56,547 bases of DNA from GCA-2688265 sp964527395 (lineage in GTDB: Archaea > Nanobdellota > Nanobdellia > Woesearchaeales > GW2011-AR9). The notes beneath the pieces are model-generated. The model did no database searches, was not told the DNA's origin, and saw only the letters and a list, made by a program, of their open reading frames with translations. The translations under genes were made by a program, and so were the position numbers. The DNA is taken from NCBI GenBank assembly GCA_964527395.1, contig CAZGQD010000008.1:1-56547 (forward strand), read 5' to 3'. Positions 50,455 to 56,547 of the stretch are shown in pieces; position 1 is the first letter of the stretch, and every line of letters starts with the position of its first letter.

Positions 50455-50685
50455 TCAATTTTTCCTATACTCCTCTAAATAAGCCCAAGCTTCTTCATCT
50501 TCTTTACTAAGCCAATCTTTTGCAAGTGCTTCGTATCCTGGAAAAAGAGAAACATTGCTTTTACTTTCAGAACTTCCTTTGAGGAGATCTCCTATCTTCA
50601 AGAAAAAACCCCCTATCTTTAACTTAATTTTCTCAAAAAGATTAAATGGGACAATTTTTCTTTGATATCTTACTTGATTTGTCAT
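50455..50685 (-). CDS. Putative antitoxin of the MazF-type toxin
   Basis: From the ATG at 50685 the protein is 76 aa. The C-terminal LAKDWLSKEDEEAWAYLEEYRKN resembles the tail of MazE-type antitoxins, which end in a DWxxxxDxxAWxYLE helix wrapped around the toxin. The N-terminus (TNQVRYQRKIVPFNLFEKIKLKIGGFFLKIG) is basic and may bind DNA or membrane. The order antitoxin-toxin with 7 nt between supports a pair. Confidence 0.65.
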   Translation of the reverse strand: MTNQVRYQRKIVPFNLFEKIKLKIGGFFLKIGDLLKGSSESKSNVSLFPGYEALAKDWLSKEDEEAWAYLEEYRKN

Positions 50686-50766
50686 ACAACTCAAAATAAT
50701 GCAAGTTAATAATTAAAACCTTTCTATAGAGTCCTATTTTTCTTTTCTTCAGGTATATGCCTACTA

Positions 50767-51060
50767 AATCAAAGAGAAGACAATTTTAGCCTCTAAACAA
50801 GAAAAGAAGACAATTTTAACCTCCTTTTGCAAAAAGAAGCCCAAAATTCCCGTTAAAAGCCAAAAGAACTTGGTGAGTATATGAACCAAGTACCAAGAGC
50901 TCTGCTCGCAAGTAGCCTGTTTCTACCGATTCAAGAGAAATAAAGCTCATTTTAGCCGATTTGGAACAAAAGAAGGTCAAAATGGACGTTTCAGAGCAAA
51001 AGAAGGTAATTTTGACTGATTTAGAGCAAATAAAGCCTCATTTTACCTACTTCTACTCAA
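50767..51060. repeat. Degenerate 30-bp tandem repeat array, second location
   Basis: Units at 50938, 50968, 50998 and 51028 are exactly 30 bp apart (AAAAGAAGG, then about TCAAAATGG or TAATTTTGAC, then CGTTTCAGAGC). Weaker units lie at 50767-50865, and one unit follows the 45-nt element at 50911. It is the same repeat as at 6931-7185. All frames I read contain stops, so it is not coding. No other feature is visible in 50695-51168 apart from the AbiE operators. Confidence 0.8.
50866..50910 (+). repeat. 45-nt double-hairpin element, copy 3
   Basis: Stem one ACTTGGT/ACCAAGT, stem two GAGC/GCTC around TCT. The third loop sequence among copies (AAA, TTT, TCT) shows the stem is kept while the loop changes. 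Confidence 0.85.
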
Positions 51061-51074
51061 AAACAACTTTCACT

Positions 51075-51175
51075 GTAACATCAATATCGAAGAAACTTAG
51101 ATTCTGGTGTTAAAAAGACGAAAGATTTATATAAAATTAACATCAAGAACTTAATATCTAAGATTTAGATGTTAA
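51075..51175 (+). promoter_or_regulatory. Promoter and paired operators of the AbiE locus
   Basis: TTTATATAA (51126-51134) is the TATA box. A perfect palindrome ATCTAA-GAT-TTAGAT lies at 51156-51170 over the predicted RNA start. TTAACATC (51137-51144) and GATGTTAA (51168-51175) form a wider inverted repeat. A second, similar unit (AACATCAATATC, then CTTAGATT, then GTGTTAAAAA) lies at about 51077-51116, upstream of the TATA box. AbiEi-type antitoxins repress their own promoters at inverted repeats, so these are good candidates. Confidence 0.6.
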
Positions 51176-51690
51176 AAATGAAAGGACTATCAAGTAAGGA
51201 ACTAGAAATTGTATCAAAGCTAGAATTTGATGAAACATATTATTTTTCAAGAGATGATATTAGACCTAGGTTTGAAAACCATAAACAGATGCTAAATACT
51301 ATTTACCGACTAAAGAAAAAAGGAAGAATTGTGCCTCTAAGCAAAAAAAAATACTTCCTTGTACCTATCAAAGCTCCAGAAAGCAAATGGACTGACAACC
51401 CACTAATTGTTCTTGATCAAATGTTTAATTCAAAAGATTATATTATTGGTGCTTGGTATGCTGCTTGGTATTGGAAACTAACTGATCAAGTCCCAATGCA
51501 AATTGATGTATATACAACAAAAAGACAAGGTGTGACTACACTTCTTAACAAGCGTTATGTATTCCACAGAACAACAAAAAATAAAATCTCTAAAGCAGTA
51601 ATTGAGAAGATAAGAGATAATACTTTTAGAATAGTCAGTAAAGAGGATACAAAAAAATGGTTCAAATCAAGAAACCTTCACCAAATGTAA
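51169..51690 (+). CDS. AbiEi-type antitoxin (transcriptional regulator)
   Basis: The 173 aa have an N-terminal winged helix (LSSKELEIVSKLEFDETYYFSRDDIRPRF, then MLNTIYRLKKKGRIVPLSKKKYFLVP) followed by the AbiEi core (DYIIGAWYAAWYWKLTDQVPMQIDVYTTKRQG). AbiE type IV systems pair this DNA-binding antitoxin with a nucleotidyltransferase toxin. It may start at 51169 or at the ATG at 51178; a predicted start near 51160 allows either. It overlaps the toxin gene by 34 nt. Confidence 0.85.
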   Translation: MLKMKGLSSKELEIVSKLEFDETYYFSRDDIRPRFENHKQMLNTIYRLKKKGRIVPLSKKKYFLVPIKAPESKWTDNPLIVLDQMFNSKDYIIGAWYAAWYWKLTDQVPMQIDVYTTKRQGVTTLLNKRYVFHRTTKNKISKAVIEKIRDNTFRIVSKEDTKKWFKSRNLHQM

Positions 51691-52442
51691 TCACTTCAGT
51701 AGTTGCAAAAACAGGGTTTGATTATGATTTGATGTTAAAAGACTACTATATCACTATAGTTCTTTATCTTTTAAGAGACCTTAAGGGAGCATTATTCAAA
51801 GGTGGAACAGCTTTAAACAAAATTTTCTTAGATTACGCCAGAATTAGCGAGGATGTAGATTATTCATTAACAAGACCTATAAAAGAAGTAGAAGAAGAAA
51901 TAATCAAGATAGTTGAAGCTAGTAACATATTTGACTCAATTACACACGACAAAAAGGTAGATGGATTTACAAGATTAGTTGTGCATTACACAGATTCATT
52001 TGGTGAAAGTGGAACTGTACTAATAGATCTAAACCAAAGAGCAAAAGTTTTGTTAGAACCAGAAAGTCACGAGATCCCTCATTTTTATCCAGAGCATATT
52101 CCTAAGTTCTCAGTTACAACTCTCAACAAAAAAGAAATGATGGGTGAGAAGATGGCTGCTACAATTGGAAGAAACAAACCAAGGGATCATTTCGATCTAT
52201 ATAAAATAATAAATGCTGGATTCAAGATAGATTTAAACCTTGTAAAACAAAAGTGCGAAACTTCAGAAGATGAATTTGATATAATCAAAATGTTCAACAA
52301 GGCTAAGCGTCTAAAGAACCGTTGGGACCAAGACTTAGGCCCACTATTAGTTGAACCAACAACTTTCCAAGAGGTTATGACTACTTTAGCCAAATATTTC
52401 AATCTTAAAGAAGAAAAAGATAAATTGAAGGATTCTACTTAA
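51657..52442 (+). CDS. AbiEii-type nucleotidyltransferase toxin
   Basis: The 261 aa contain LKGALFKGGTALNKIFLDYARISEDVDYSL, the GGTxLxK and SxDxD motifs of the AbiEii/AbiGii family, and later KLNAKKEMMGEKMAATIGRNKPRDHFDLYKI-like conserved helix residues (KMAATIGRNKPRDHFDLY). Such toxins add nucleotides to tRNA or other targets. The pair with AbiEi is clear from overlap and order. Confidence 0.88.
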   Translation: MVQIKKPSPNVITSVVAKTGFDYDLMLKDYYITIVLYLLRDLKGALFKGGTALNKIFLDYARISEDVDYSLTRPIKEVEEEIIKIVEASNIFDSITHDKKVDGFTRLVVHYTDSFGESGTVLIDLNQRAKVLLEPESHEIPHFYPEHIPKFSVTTLNKKEMMGEKMAATIGRNKPRDHFDLYKIINAGFKIDLNLVKQKCETSEDEFDIIKMFNKAKRLKNRWDQDLGPLLVEPTTFQEVMTTLAKYFNLKEEKDKLKDST

Positions 52443-52504
52443 AAACAATAACTCTCAAAAAAGCCTCAAAACATCCACAAAATATTCACAAATTCTCCGA
52501 TACA

Positions 52505-52512
52505 TTTATAAA
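52505..52512 (+). promoter_or_regulatory. TATA box of secE
   Basis: TTTATAAA ends 26 nt before the secE ATG at 52538; probably leaderless. Confidence 0.75.
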
Positions 52513-52537
52513 TCAATTAAAAAGTTCTCATCTTTAT

Positions 52538-52732
52538 ATGGAAGCTAGCGACAGCAAGTCTTTGAAGGTAAAGATCCAAAGTTTTTGGAAACAAACAATT
52601 AGGGTACTTAGAATCACAAAAAGACCAAATAGGGAAGAATATACAGCTGCTTTAAAGGTAACTGGCCTTGGAATTGCTCTTATTGGTTCAATTGGTTTTG
52701 CAATTTTCATGCTTAAACAATTAATCTTATAA
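52538..52732 (+). CDS. secE: Protein translocase subunit SecE (Sec61-gamma type)
   Basis: The 64 aa have the SecE design: an amphipathic helix with FWKQTIRVLRITKRPNREEYTAALKVTGLG and one membrane segment (IALIGSIGFAIFMLKQLIL). It holds SecY in the translocon. The secE-spt5 order is standard for archaea. Leaderless promoter upstream. Confidence 0.93.
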   Translation: MEASDSKSLKVKIQSFWKQTIRVLRITKRPNREEYTAALKVTGLGIALIGSIGFAIFMLKQLIL

Positions 52733-52799
52733 CAATATTATAACAATATACACAACATTACAATCACAGATGGATAGAAATAATTAGGATTTGATACAT

Positions 52800-53300
52800 A
52801 TGACAGAAGAAATGACTACAAAATTATTTGCAATTAGAACTGCTGCTAACCGTGAAGATCAGGTTGTTGACTATTTGATGTCCAAACTAGAAAAAGCAAA
52901 GGTAGAAGTTTATTCTGTAATCTTCCCTCATGGTATGAGAGGATACATTTTCATTGAAGCAAAAACAAGAGTAGATGCTGAGATGGCAATAGCTGGAGTT
53001 CCTTACGCAAGGGGCTTATTAGCAGGCGAAGTAGCTTATCCAGAGATCGAACATATGCTTGAGCAAGTTAAGGTTGAGATGAACATCCACAAAAACGATA
53101 TTGTTGAGATCATTTCAGGTCCTTTCAAGCGTGAAAATGCTAAAGTTATGCGTATTAACCAGCAAAAAGAAGAAGTTGTTGTAGAACTTTTAGAAGCTGC
53201 TGTACCTATTCCAATCACTGTTGCTATGGACTCCGTTAAAGTAATTAGACGTGAGAACGAAGGCCAAGAAAAAGAAGAAGAAATCGAACTTAAATTATAG
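52800..53300 (+). CDS. spt5: Transcription elongation factor Spt5 (NusG family)
   Basis: From the ATG at 52800 the protein is 166 aa. The NGN domain (TKLFAIRTAANREDQVVDYL, FPHGMRGYIFIEAKTRVDAEMAIAGVPYARG) is followed by a KOW domain (KNDIVEIISGPFKRENAKVMRINQQKEEVVVEL). It binds the polymerase clamp with Spt4 and links it to the ribosome. An in-frame TTG at 52791 is less likely than the ATG. Spt4 is not in the window. Confidence 0.93.
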   Translation: MTEEMTTKLFAIRTAANREDQVVDYLMSKLEKAKVEVYSVIFPHGMRGYIFIEAKTRVDAEMAIAGVPYARGLLAGEVAYPEIEHMLEQVKVEMNIHKNDIVEIISGPFKRENAKVMRINQQKEEVVVELLEAAVPIPITVAMDSVKVIRRENEGQEKEEEIELKL

Positions 53301-53391
53301 GCCAACTCAACCAAATCTTCAAAAGCCAGCAGAGCAACCAATGCTTCAAAAGGATCCAACACCTAATCAAAAGCAACATCAAACAAGAAAA

Positions 53392-53523
53392 AGATTAGCA
53401 CCGTCACCTCACTGGCAATGTTAATCGCAACAAGACTATTTCCACGAGCATTTTTCTGACAACGATCAGAAAAATCCAAAGCTCAGTGGAATGTACCTGC
53501 AATAAGTCTGACTGTGCTAATCT
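53392..53523 (-). ncRNA. Putative structured RNA, family B, copy 3
   Basis: A 10-bp perfect closing stem: AGATTAGCAC (53392-53401) with GTGCTAATCT (53514-53523). On the minus strand: CAGACTTATTGCAGGTACA, then TTCCAC paired with GTGGAA, GAGC with GCTC, and ATTTTTCTGA with TCAGAAAAAT as a long hairpin; AGACT pairs with AGTCT. TTTTTAAG on the minus strand (53545-53552) predicts a start near 53520. This is the clearest copy. Nothing else is visible in 53301-53391. Confidence 0.65.
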
Positions 53524-53581
53524 GCATACAAGACAAGCAAAAAACTTAAAAACAAGAAACAAAAATCATCTAACATTCCTC

Positions 53582-53679
53582 GCCCCGTTAGTGTAGTCCG
53601 GACCAAGTAATTTCTTGGGGACAAACTATCATACTGCCCTTTCGAGGCAGCGACCCGGGTTCAAATCCCGGACGGGGCA
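53582..53679 (+). tRNA. tRNA-Glu(TTC) with a D-loop insertion
   Basis: Acceptor GCCCCGT pairs with ACGGGGC, then A; CCA is not encoded. Anticodon stem CTGCC/GGCAG around CTTTCGA gives TTC (53641-53643). T arm CCCGGG-TTCAAAT-CCCGG. The D loop AGTCCGG is followed at about 53602-53627 by about 23-26 extra nt that form CCAAG-TAATTT-CTTGG; without them the arm is a normal archaeal tRNA-Glu. There is no insertion at 37/38. A non-canonical intron is the best reading. Confidence 0.9.
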
Positions 53680-53747
53680 CTCTTTTTCTAAAATCATAAA
53701 GTCTTCTTTAACTTATTTTGCTAAAGCATCATAGTTTTATTTAAAGC

Positions 53748-53784
53748 TTAGGTGACCACCAAATATAAAAAGGTGGTCACCTAA
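53748..53784. repeat. 13-bp perfect hairpin downstream of Fic gene 3
   Basis: TTAGGTGACCACC (53748-53760) pairs exactly with GGTGGTCACCTAA (53772-53784) around an 11-nt A/T loop. AGGTGACCAC recurs at 54788-54797, just upstream of the Fic start. It may be a terminator, an operator or the end of a mobile unit. Confidence 0.75.
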
Positions 53785-53832
53785 AATAAAGATTCAAATG
53801 GGTCCATGCCTCAAGTGAAACTACTGTGTCCA

Positions 53833-54777
53833 TCAACTAATCTTCAATTTCCTTTTAAGAACTCTATACTCCTTTAAGAATAGTTCAATTGTTGGACGAA
53901 GGTTTCCTTTTTGCTGGTATTCTTGCAAAGTTCGATAGTATTCTCGTCTATGTTTGAATTTAATATTAATTGGTGGATAATTATGCTTTATCAAAATATT
54001 ATTTAATAGGATCCTTCCTACTCTTCCATTTCCGTCAGCAAAGGGATGTATGTTCTCAAATTGATTATGCACAACAGCTGCTAACACAATAGGATGATAT
54101 CTTTTCTTATTTTTTTTGTACCAAGACTCTAATTCTTTAAGCAACTGAGTAACAAGTGTAGAAGGGGCTCCTCTGTGTACAATATTTCCTTTTTCATCTT
54201 TAATTACTACTTCTACTCCTTTCTTTCTAGTTCTCCCTGCAAATGATTTAGAATTTCTAAAAACAATTGAATGTATCTTTTTAATTAGGTCGGGAGTGAT
54301 ATGTGTTTTAACTTTCCGAATATATGCAATTGCTTCCTTTACGCCTTGAGCCTCAGCTATATCTTCTTTAGGCACATCATGTGGCCAAATATTGTCTGAA
54401 AGTAATTTTTTAACTTCAGAAAGAACTAAAGTTGATCCTTCAATAGCATTAGTATTGTAGGTAAAACTCTCTGTGAATGCATCCCATTGCTTTTGTGATA
54501 GATGAAGGATTTTCACATCACTCTTAGATATCAAATCTTGAATTTGACTAACTTCTTCTGAAGACAAGACTGTTTTGAAAGGATCATTTATACTTGTTTT
54601 TTGATCTAACTTTAATTGTATTGACTTTTCAGCTTGTGGACGAAGCTTTAATATCTGTTTGTCAGTCAAATTTTCTCCTAAATAATGACGTATTTTCTGC
54701 ACTTTCCCATTTTTTTTAAATGAATGAGTGAGATAATACTTTTTTTTCTTTCCAATTTCTCTTATTTCAAGGAACAT
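53833..54777 (-). CDS. Fic/DOC family protein, paralogue 3
   Basis: The 314 aa contain IHPFADGNGRVGRILLN, the complete Fic motif, and TNAIEG, the inhibitory-helix motif. The N-terminus FLEIREIGKKKKYYLTHSFKKNGKVQKIRHYLGENL is the shared basic domain of the three Fic proteins. CTTATAAG at 54782-54789 looks like a TATA box but is too close to the only nearby ATG (54777), so the promoter is unresolved. AGGTGACCAC sits just upstream, repeated in the downstream hairpin. tRNA-Glu lies about 150 bp beyond its stop. Confidence 0.87.
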   Translation of the reverse strand: MFLEIREIGKKKKYYLTHSFKKNGKVQKIRHYLGENLTDKQILKLRPQAEKSIQLKLDQKTSINDPFKTVLSSEEVSQIQDLISKSDVKILHLSQKQWDAFTESFTYNTNAIEGSTLVLSEVKKLLSDNIWPHDVPKEDIAEAQGVKEAIAYIRKVKTHITPDLIKKIHSIVFRNSKSFAGRTRKKGVEVVIKDEKGNIVHRGAPSTLVTQLLKELESWYKKNKKRYHPIVLAAVVHNQFENIHPFADGNGRVGRILLNNILIKHNYPPINIKFKHRREYYRTLQEYQQKGNLRPTIELFLKEYRVLKRKLKIS

Positions 54778-54787
54778 ATAACTTATA

Positions 54788-54797
54788 AGGTGACCAC
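54788..54797. promoter_or_regulatory. Operator-like motif upstream of Fic gene 3
   Basis: AGGTGACCAC, the same 10 bp as each arm of the hairpin at 53748-53784. It contains the palindrome GGTGACC with one central mismatch, suiting a dimeric DNA-binding protein. It adjoins CTTATAAG. Confidence 0.5.
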
Positions 54798-54873
54798 TTT
54801 TTCCCCCAGATCAGAAGAGTTATTGAAGAAAATATGCTCAAAGCGATTAATTCATAGAAAAATGAGATTTTAT

Positions 54874-55211
54874 GAAAATCGAAGTGATTTTCAACATTTG
54901 TTCGTTCCTCACAAACTTATGGAAATACCACGTATTTCCAACATTGCTTGACGCAACTTTCCAGACGCTGAATGAAACATTCTGCATTCATGGAAACTGG
55001 GAGTTTCCAGACGCAAAATCTTTGGATTTTGCATTTCGATACAAAGAAATTGTAAATTTCCTGTACAGAAAACCAAAAGTTTTCTTGTATAGTAAATGCA
55101 TTTTTATGAGTCTGCGAAATGTACTTGAAAATCTTTGATTTTCAGGTTCTTAGAAAGTAAAACTTTTTAGATTTAGAAACTTGGAGTTTCTAATTTTGGA
55201 ATTGAAATTCC
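54874..55211. repeat. Array of ten small hairpins
   Basis: Ten different inverted repeats, mostly GAAA-type left arms with 3-5 nt loops and TTTC-type right arms: 54874-54892, 54921-54939, 54969-54990, 54992-55008, 55013-55032, 55046-55060, 55067-55085, 55127-55143, 55173-55193 and 55198-55211. Arms are 6-9 bp and differ in sequence. TTTCCAGACGC repeats at about 54958-54968 and 55004-55014. No coding frame fits well. The array lies between Fic gene 3 and the surface protein gene; the rest of 54778-55315 shows nothing else. Confidence 0.75.
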
Positions 55212-55315
55212 CAATTACGAATATTTAGCACATTTACTATAATTAAAACACCTTATAGTTCCTTAAGAAATATATGCTTAAAATTATTAAATAAAATTTG
55301 AACTCACTTTAACCT

Positions 55316-56002
55316 ATGAAAAAAGTAATCTTATTCATATTTTGTATTCTTTTACTAATTTCTCTAGCAAATGCTCAAGATGTTCATGTTTGGCAAGGCC
55401 AATACTATTCAAATACAACTTTCAATGAAGGGACATACGAATTTAATTTCACCATTTTCGATGCAAGCACAAATGGTAACAAAATTTACACAAACAGCAC
55501 TAATATCACAACTGGTACTTTTGGTGAATGGAAAACAGAGCAATGGGACGTAACAGCTGCTTGCAATGACTCAGATACAGATTACTTCTTAGAAATTACA
55601 ATTGATAGTGAAAAACAAGCTGATAGGAGAAGGCTAACAATGGTCAATTACATTAAAAGAGACACAGATAATACTATTAATTACAATTTTGAAACAACTA
55701 AAACTGGTTTTTTTGGGTATCTTGGCAGTTTATCAAAAAGAATAACGACTTTGTTTGTAAATGATCTGGACATTAATGGTACTCTTACCCTTACTGGAGA
55801 TCTAAATATAAGTTCAAATTTCAATTCAACAGCTAACATTTCTGCCAATAACTATTTCACAGCTAATGGAAACATTGGTATCAGCAACACAACTGGTTTG
55901 AAGGTATGTACAAAACTACACACAGATGAAAAAAAGTGTAATGATGAAGGTGATTGGTGTACATTGCAAGTTGAAAATGGCCTAATTGTTGGATGCAATT
56001 AA
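55316..56002 (+). CDS. Secreted surface protein with many N-glycosylation sites
   Basis: The 228 aa start with a signal peptide (KKVILFIFCILLLISLANAQ). The mature part has beta strands and many NxT/NxS sequons (SNTTFNE, TNSTNITTG, LNISSNFNSTANISANN), so it is probably a glycosylated outer protein. LDINGTLTLTGDLNISSNF resembles the stacked strands of adhesin or S-layer-linked proteins. The C-terminus has five cysteines (VCTKL, KKCND, DWCTL, VGCN). The following gene starts 1-2 nt after the stop, so they form an operon. Confidence 0.7.
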   Translation: MKKVILFIFCILLLISLANAQDVHVWQGQYYSNTTFNEGTYEFNFTIFDASTNGNKIYTNSTNITTGTFGEWKTEQWDVTAACNDSDTDYFLEITIDSEKQADRRRLTMVNYIKRDTDNTINYNFETTKTGFFGYLGSLSKRITTLFVNDLDINGTLTLTGDLNISSNFNSTANISANNYFTANGNIGISNTTGLKVCTKLHTDEKKCNDEGDWCTLQVENGLIVGCN

Positions 56003-56003
56003 A

Positions 56004-56547
56004 ATGATAAAAACATCCTACTTAAAGAAACTGTTCTGGTCACTTCTTATTGTTTGGACCTCTTATCTCATTTGTGCAGATACTACATTTTTTGAAGACG
56101 AAAATGAAGCTTTTATTGCTGGAACGGTTCAAGGGGTAGAAGAAAACCAAGATCAATCATCTCCAACATCAACACAAACAAGCAGCAGCTCTGGTGGAGG
56201 AGGTGGTGGCAGTTCATCAAATAAGATCACTGGACTTTTCTACTTAGACTGTTTACTAACAATTGATGGTGTTTGTATTAATGAAACAAATGATCCAGAT
56301 GAACAAAATAAAAACATTTATGATTCTAACAATTCAAATCAATTAAATGATTCCTATTCAAACAATTCTCTTAACAATAATCAAAGTAAAACAAGTCAAT
56401 CTGAAAAGCCAAAGCAAAGATCTCTCTTAAAATTCCTTCTTATTACAATAATTTTATCTTTACTTTTCCTAGTTTTCTGCTATATTCTCAACAACAACAA
56501 TAACAACAATAACAACAATAACAACAATAACAACAATAACAACAATA
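56004..56547 (+). CDS. Membrane-anchored surface protein, 3' end missing
   Basis: ATG at 56004 gives MIKTSYLKKLFWSLLIVWTS (signal segment), then a Ser/Gly-rich stretch with a Gly6 run, then a domain with two cysteines (YLDCLLTIDGVCINETN), a Asn/Ser linker, and a membrane helix (FLLITIILSLLFLVFCYIL) before a poly-Asn run. The frame is open to the window edge, inside the Asn repeat, so the full C-terminus is unknown. The topology suggests a large outer part with a single late membrane anchor. Family not recognised. Confidence 0.6.
   Translation, partial: MIKTSYLKKLFWSLLIVWTSYLICADTTFFEDENEAFIAGTVQGVEENQDQSSPTSTQTSSSSGGGGGGSSSNKITGLFYLDCLLTIDGVCINETNDPDEQNKNIYDSNNSNQLNDSYSNNSLNNNQSKTSQSEKPKQRSLLKFLLITIILSLLFLVFCYILNNNNNNNNNNNNNNNNNNN
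56489..56547 (+). repeat. AAC/AAT microsatellite running off the window edge
   Basis: A run of AAC and AAT codons, mostly in a 9-bp period (AACAACAAT), encodes poly-Asn and continues to the last base. Such a repeat can stop assembly, which may be why the sequence ends here. Confidence 0.85.

Overview
The window is AT-rich DNA from an archaeon, most likely a DPANN lineage of the Nanoarchaeota/Woesearchaeota type (lineage inferred, not tested). Archaeal marks are GatE, RNA polymerase subunits L, D and N, Spt5/NusG, SecE/Sec61-gamma, archaeal ribosomal proteins, a fused PriS-PriL primase, a GINS subunit, tRNA introns, and TATA boxes instead of -10/-35 promoters. Many TATA boxes read TTTATAAA and end 25-26 nt before the ATG, the same spacing as before a tRNA gene, so many mRNAs are probably leaderless. 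Genes inside operons more often have a Shine-Dalgarno sequence (GAGGTG or AGGTGA). The left edge is an inverted repeat and the right edge a poly-Asn microsatellite, so the window may be a whole contig that broke at repeats.

Layout. 0-7 kb: ferredoxin-like fragment, gatE, rpoL, two lipid-anchored or secreted proteins, a RelE-type toxin pair and the primase fusion. 6.8-7.5 kb: an unusual 30-bp repeat array with 45-nt double-hairpin elements, one of which lies inside the primase reading frame. 7.2-11 kb: copy 1 of an RNA family seen three times, a Fic gene inside its own repeats, a small hairpin RNA and a 722-aa orphan. 11-15.6 kb: the operon uS13-uS4-uS11-rpoD-eL18-uL13-uS9-rpoN, with a folded leader. 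15.5-21.5 kb: DNA glycosylase, CAAX-type protease, ABC exporter, Na/Ca exchanger. 21.6-26.4 kb: a structured RNA, intron-containing tRNA-Thr, MNT/HEPN and VapBC pairs, small hypotheticals. 26.5-32.7 kb: lipoproteins, then a peroxide/superoxide defence cluster ending in a superoxide dismutase with a leader ORF and hairpin at its start. 32.9-41 kb: coiled-coil protein, GTPase-DUF2073-Zn-ribbon set, ZPR1 protein, a tRNA-Gly that appears to carry three introns, a second Fic gene, a SET protein, a RhuM remnant and a radical SAM protein. 41-49.6 kb: second copy of the structured RNA, GINS, a two-gene operon encoding a bacterial sigma-70-like protein, SMC, and a copy of the three-member RNA family. 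49.6-56.5 kb: deaminase-like protein, MazEF-like pair, second repeat array, AbiE pair, secE-spt5, third RNA copy, tRNA-Glu with a D-loop insertion, third Fic gene, a dense hairpin array and two surface proteins, the last one cut off.

The core genes serve translation, transcription, replication and chromosome handling. Between them lie many toxin-antitoxin or Fic loci and at least three unexplained repeated nucleic-acid families. The most interesting points are the sigma-70-like operon in a genome with archaeal promoters, the two dispersed RNA families, the 45-nt/30-bp repeat system, the multi-intron tRNA and the SOD leader. All calls come from reading sequence by eye; no database search or folding program was run.
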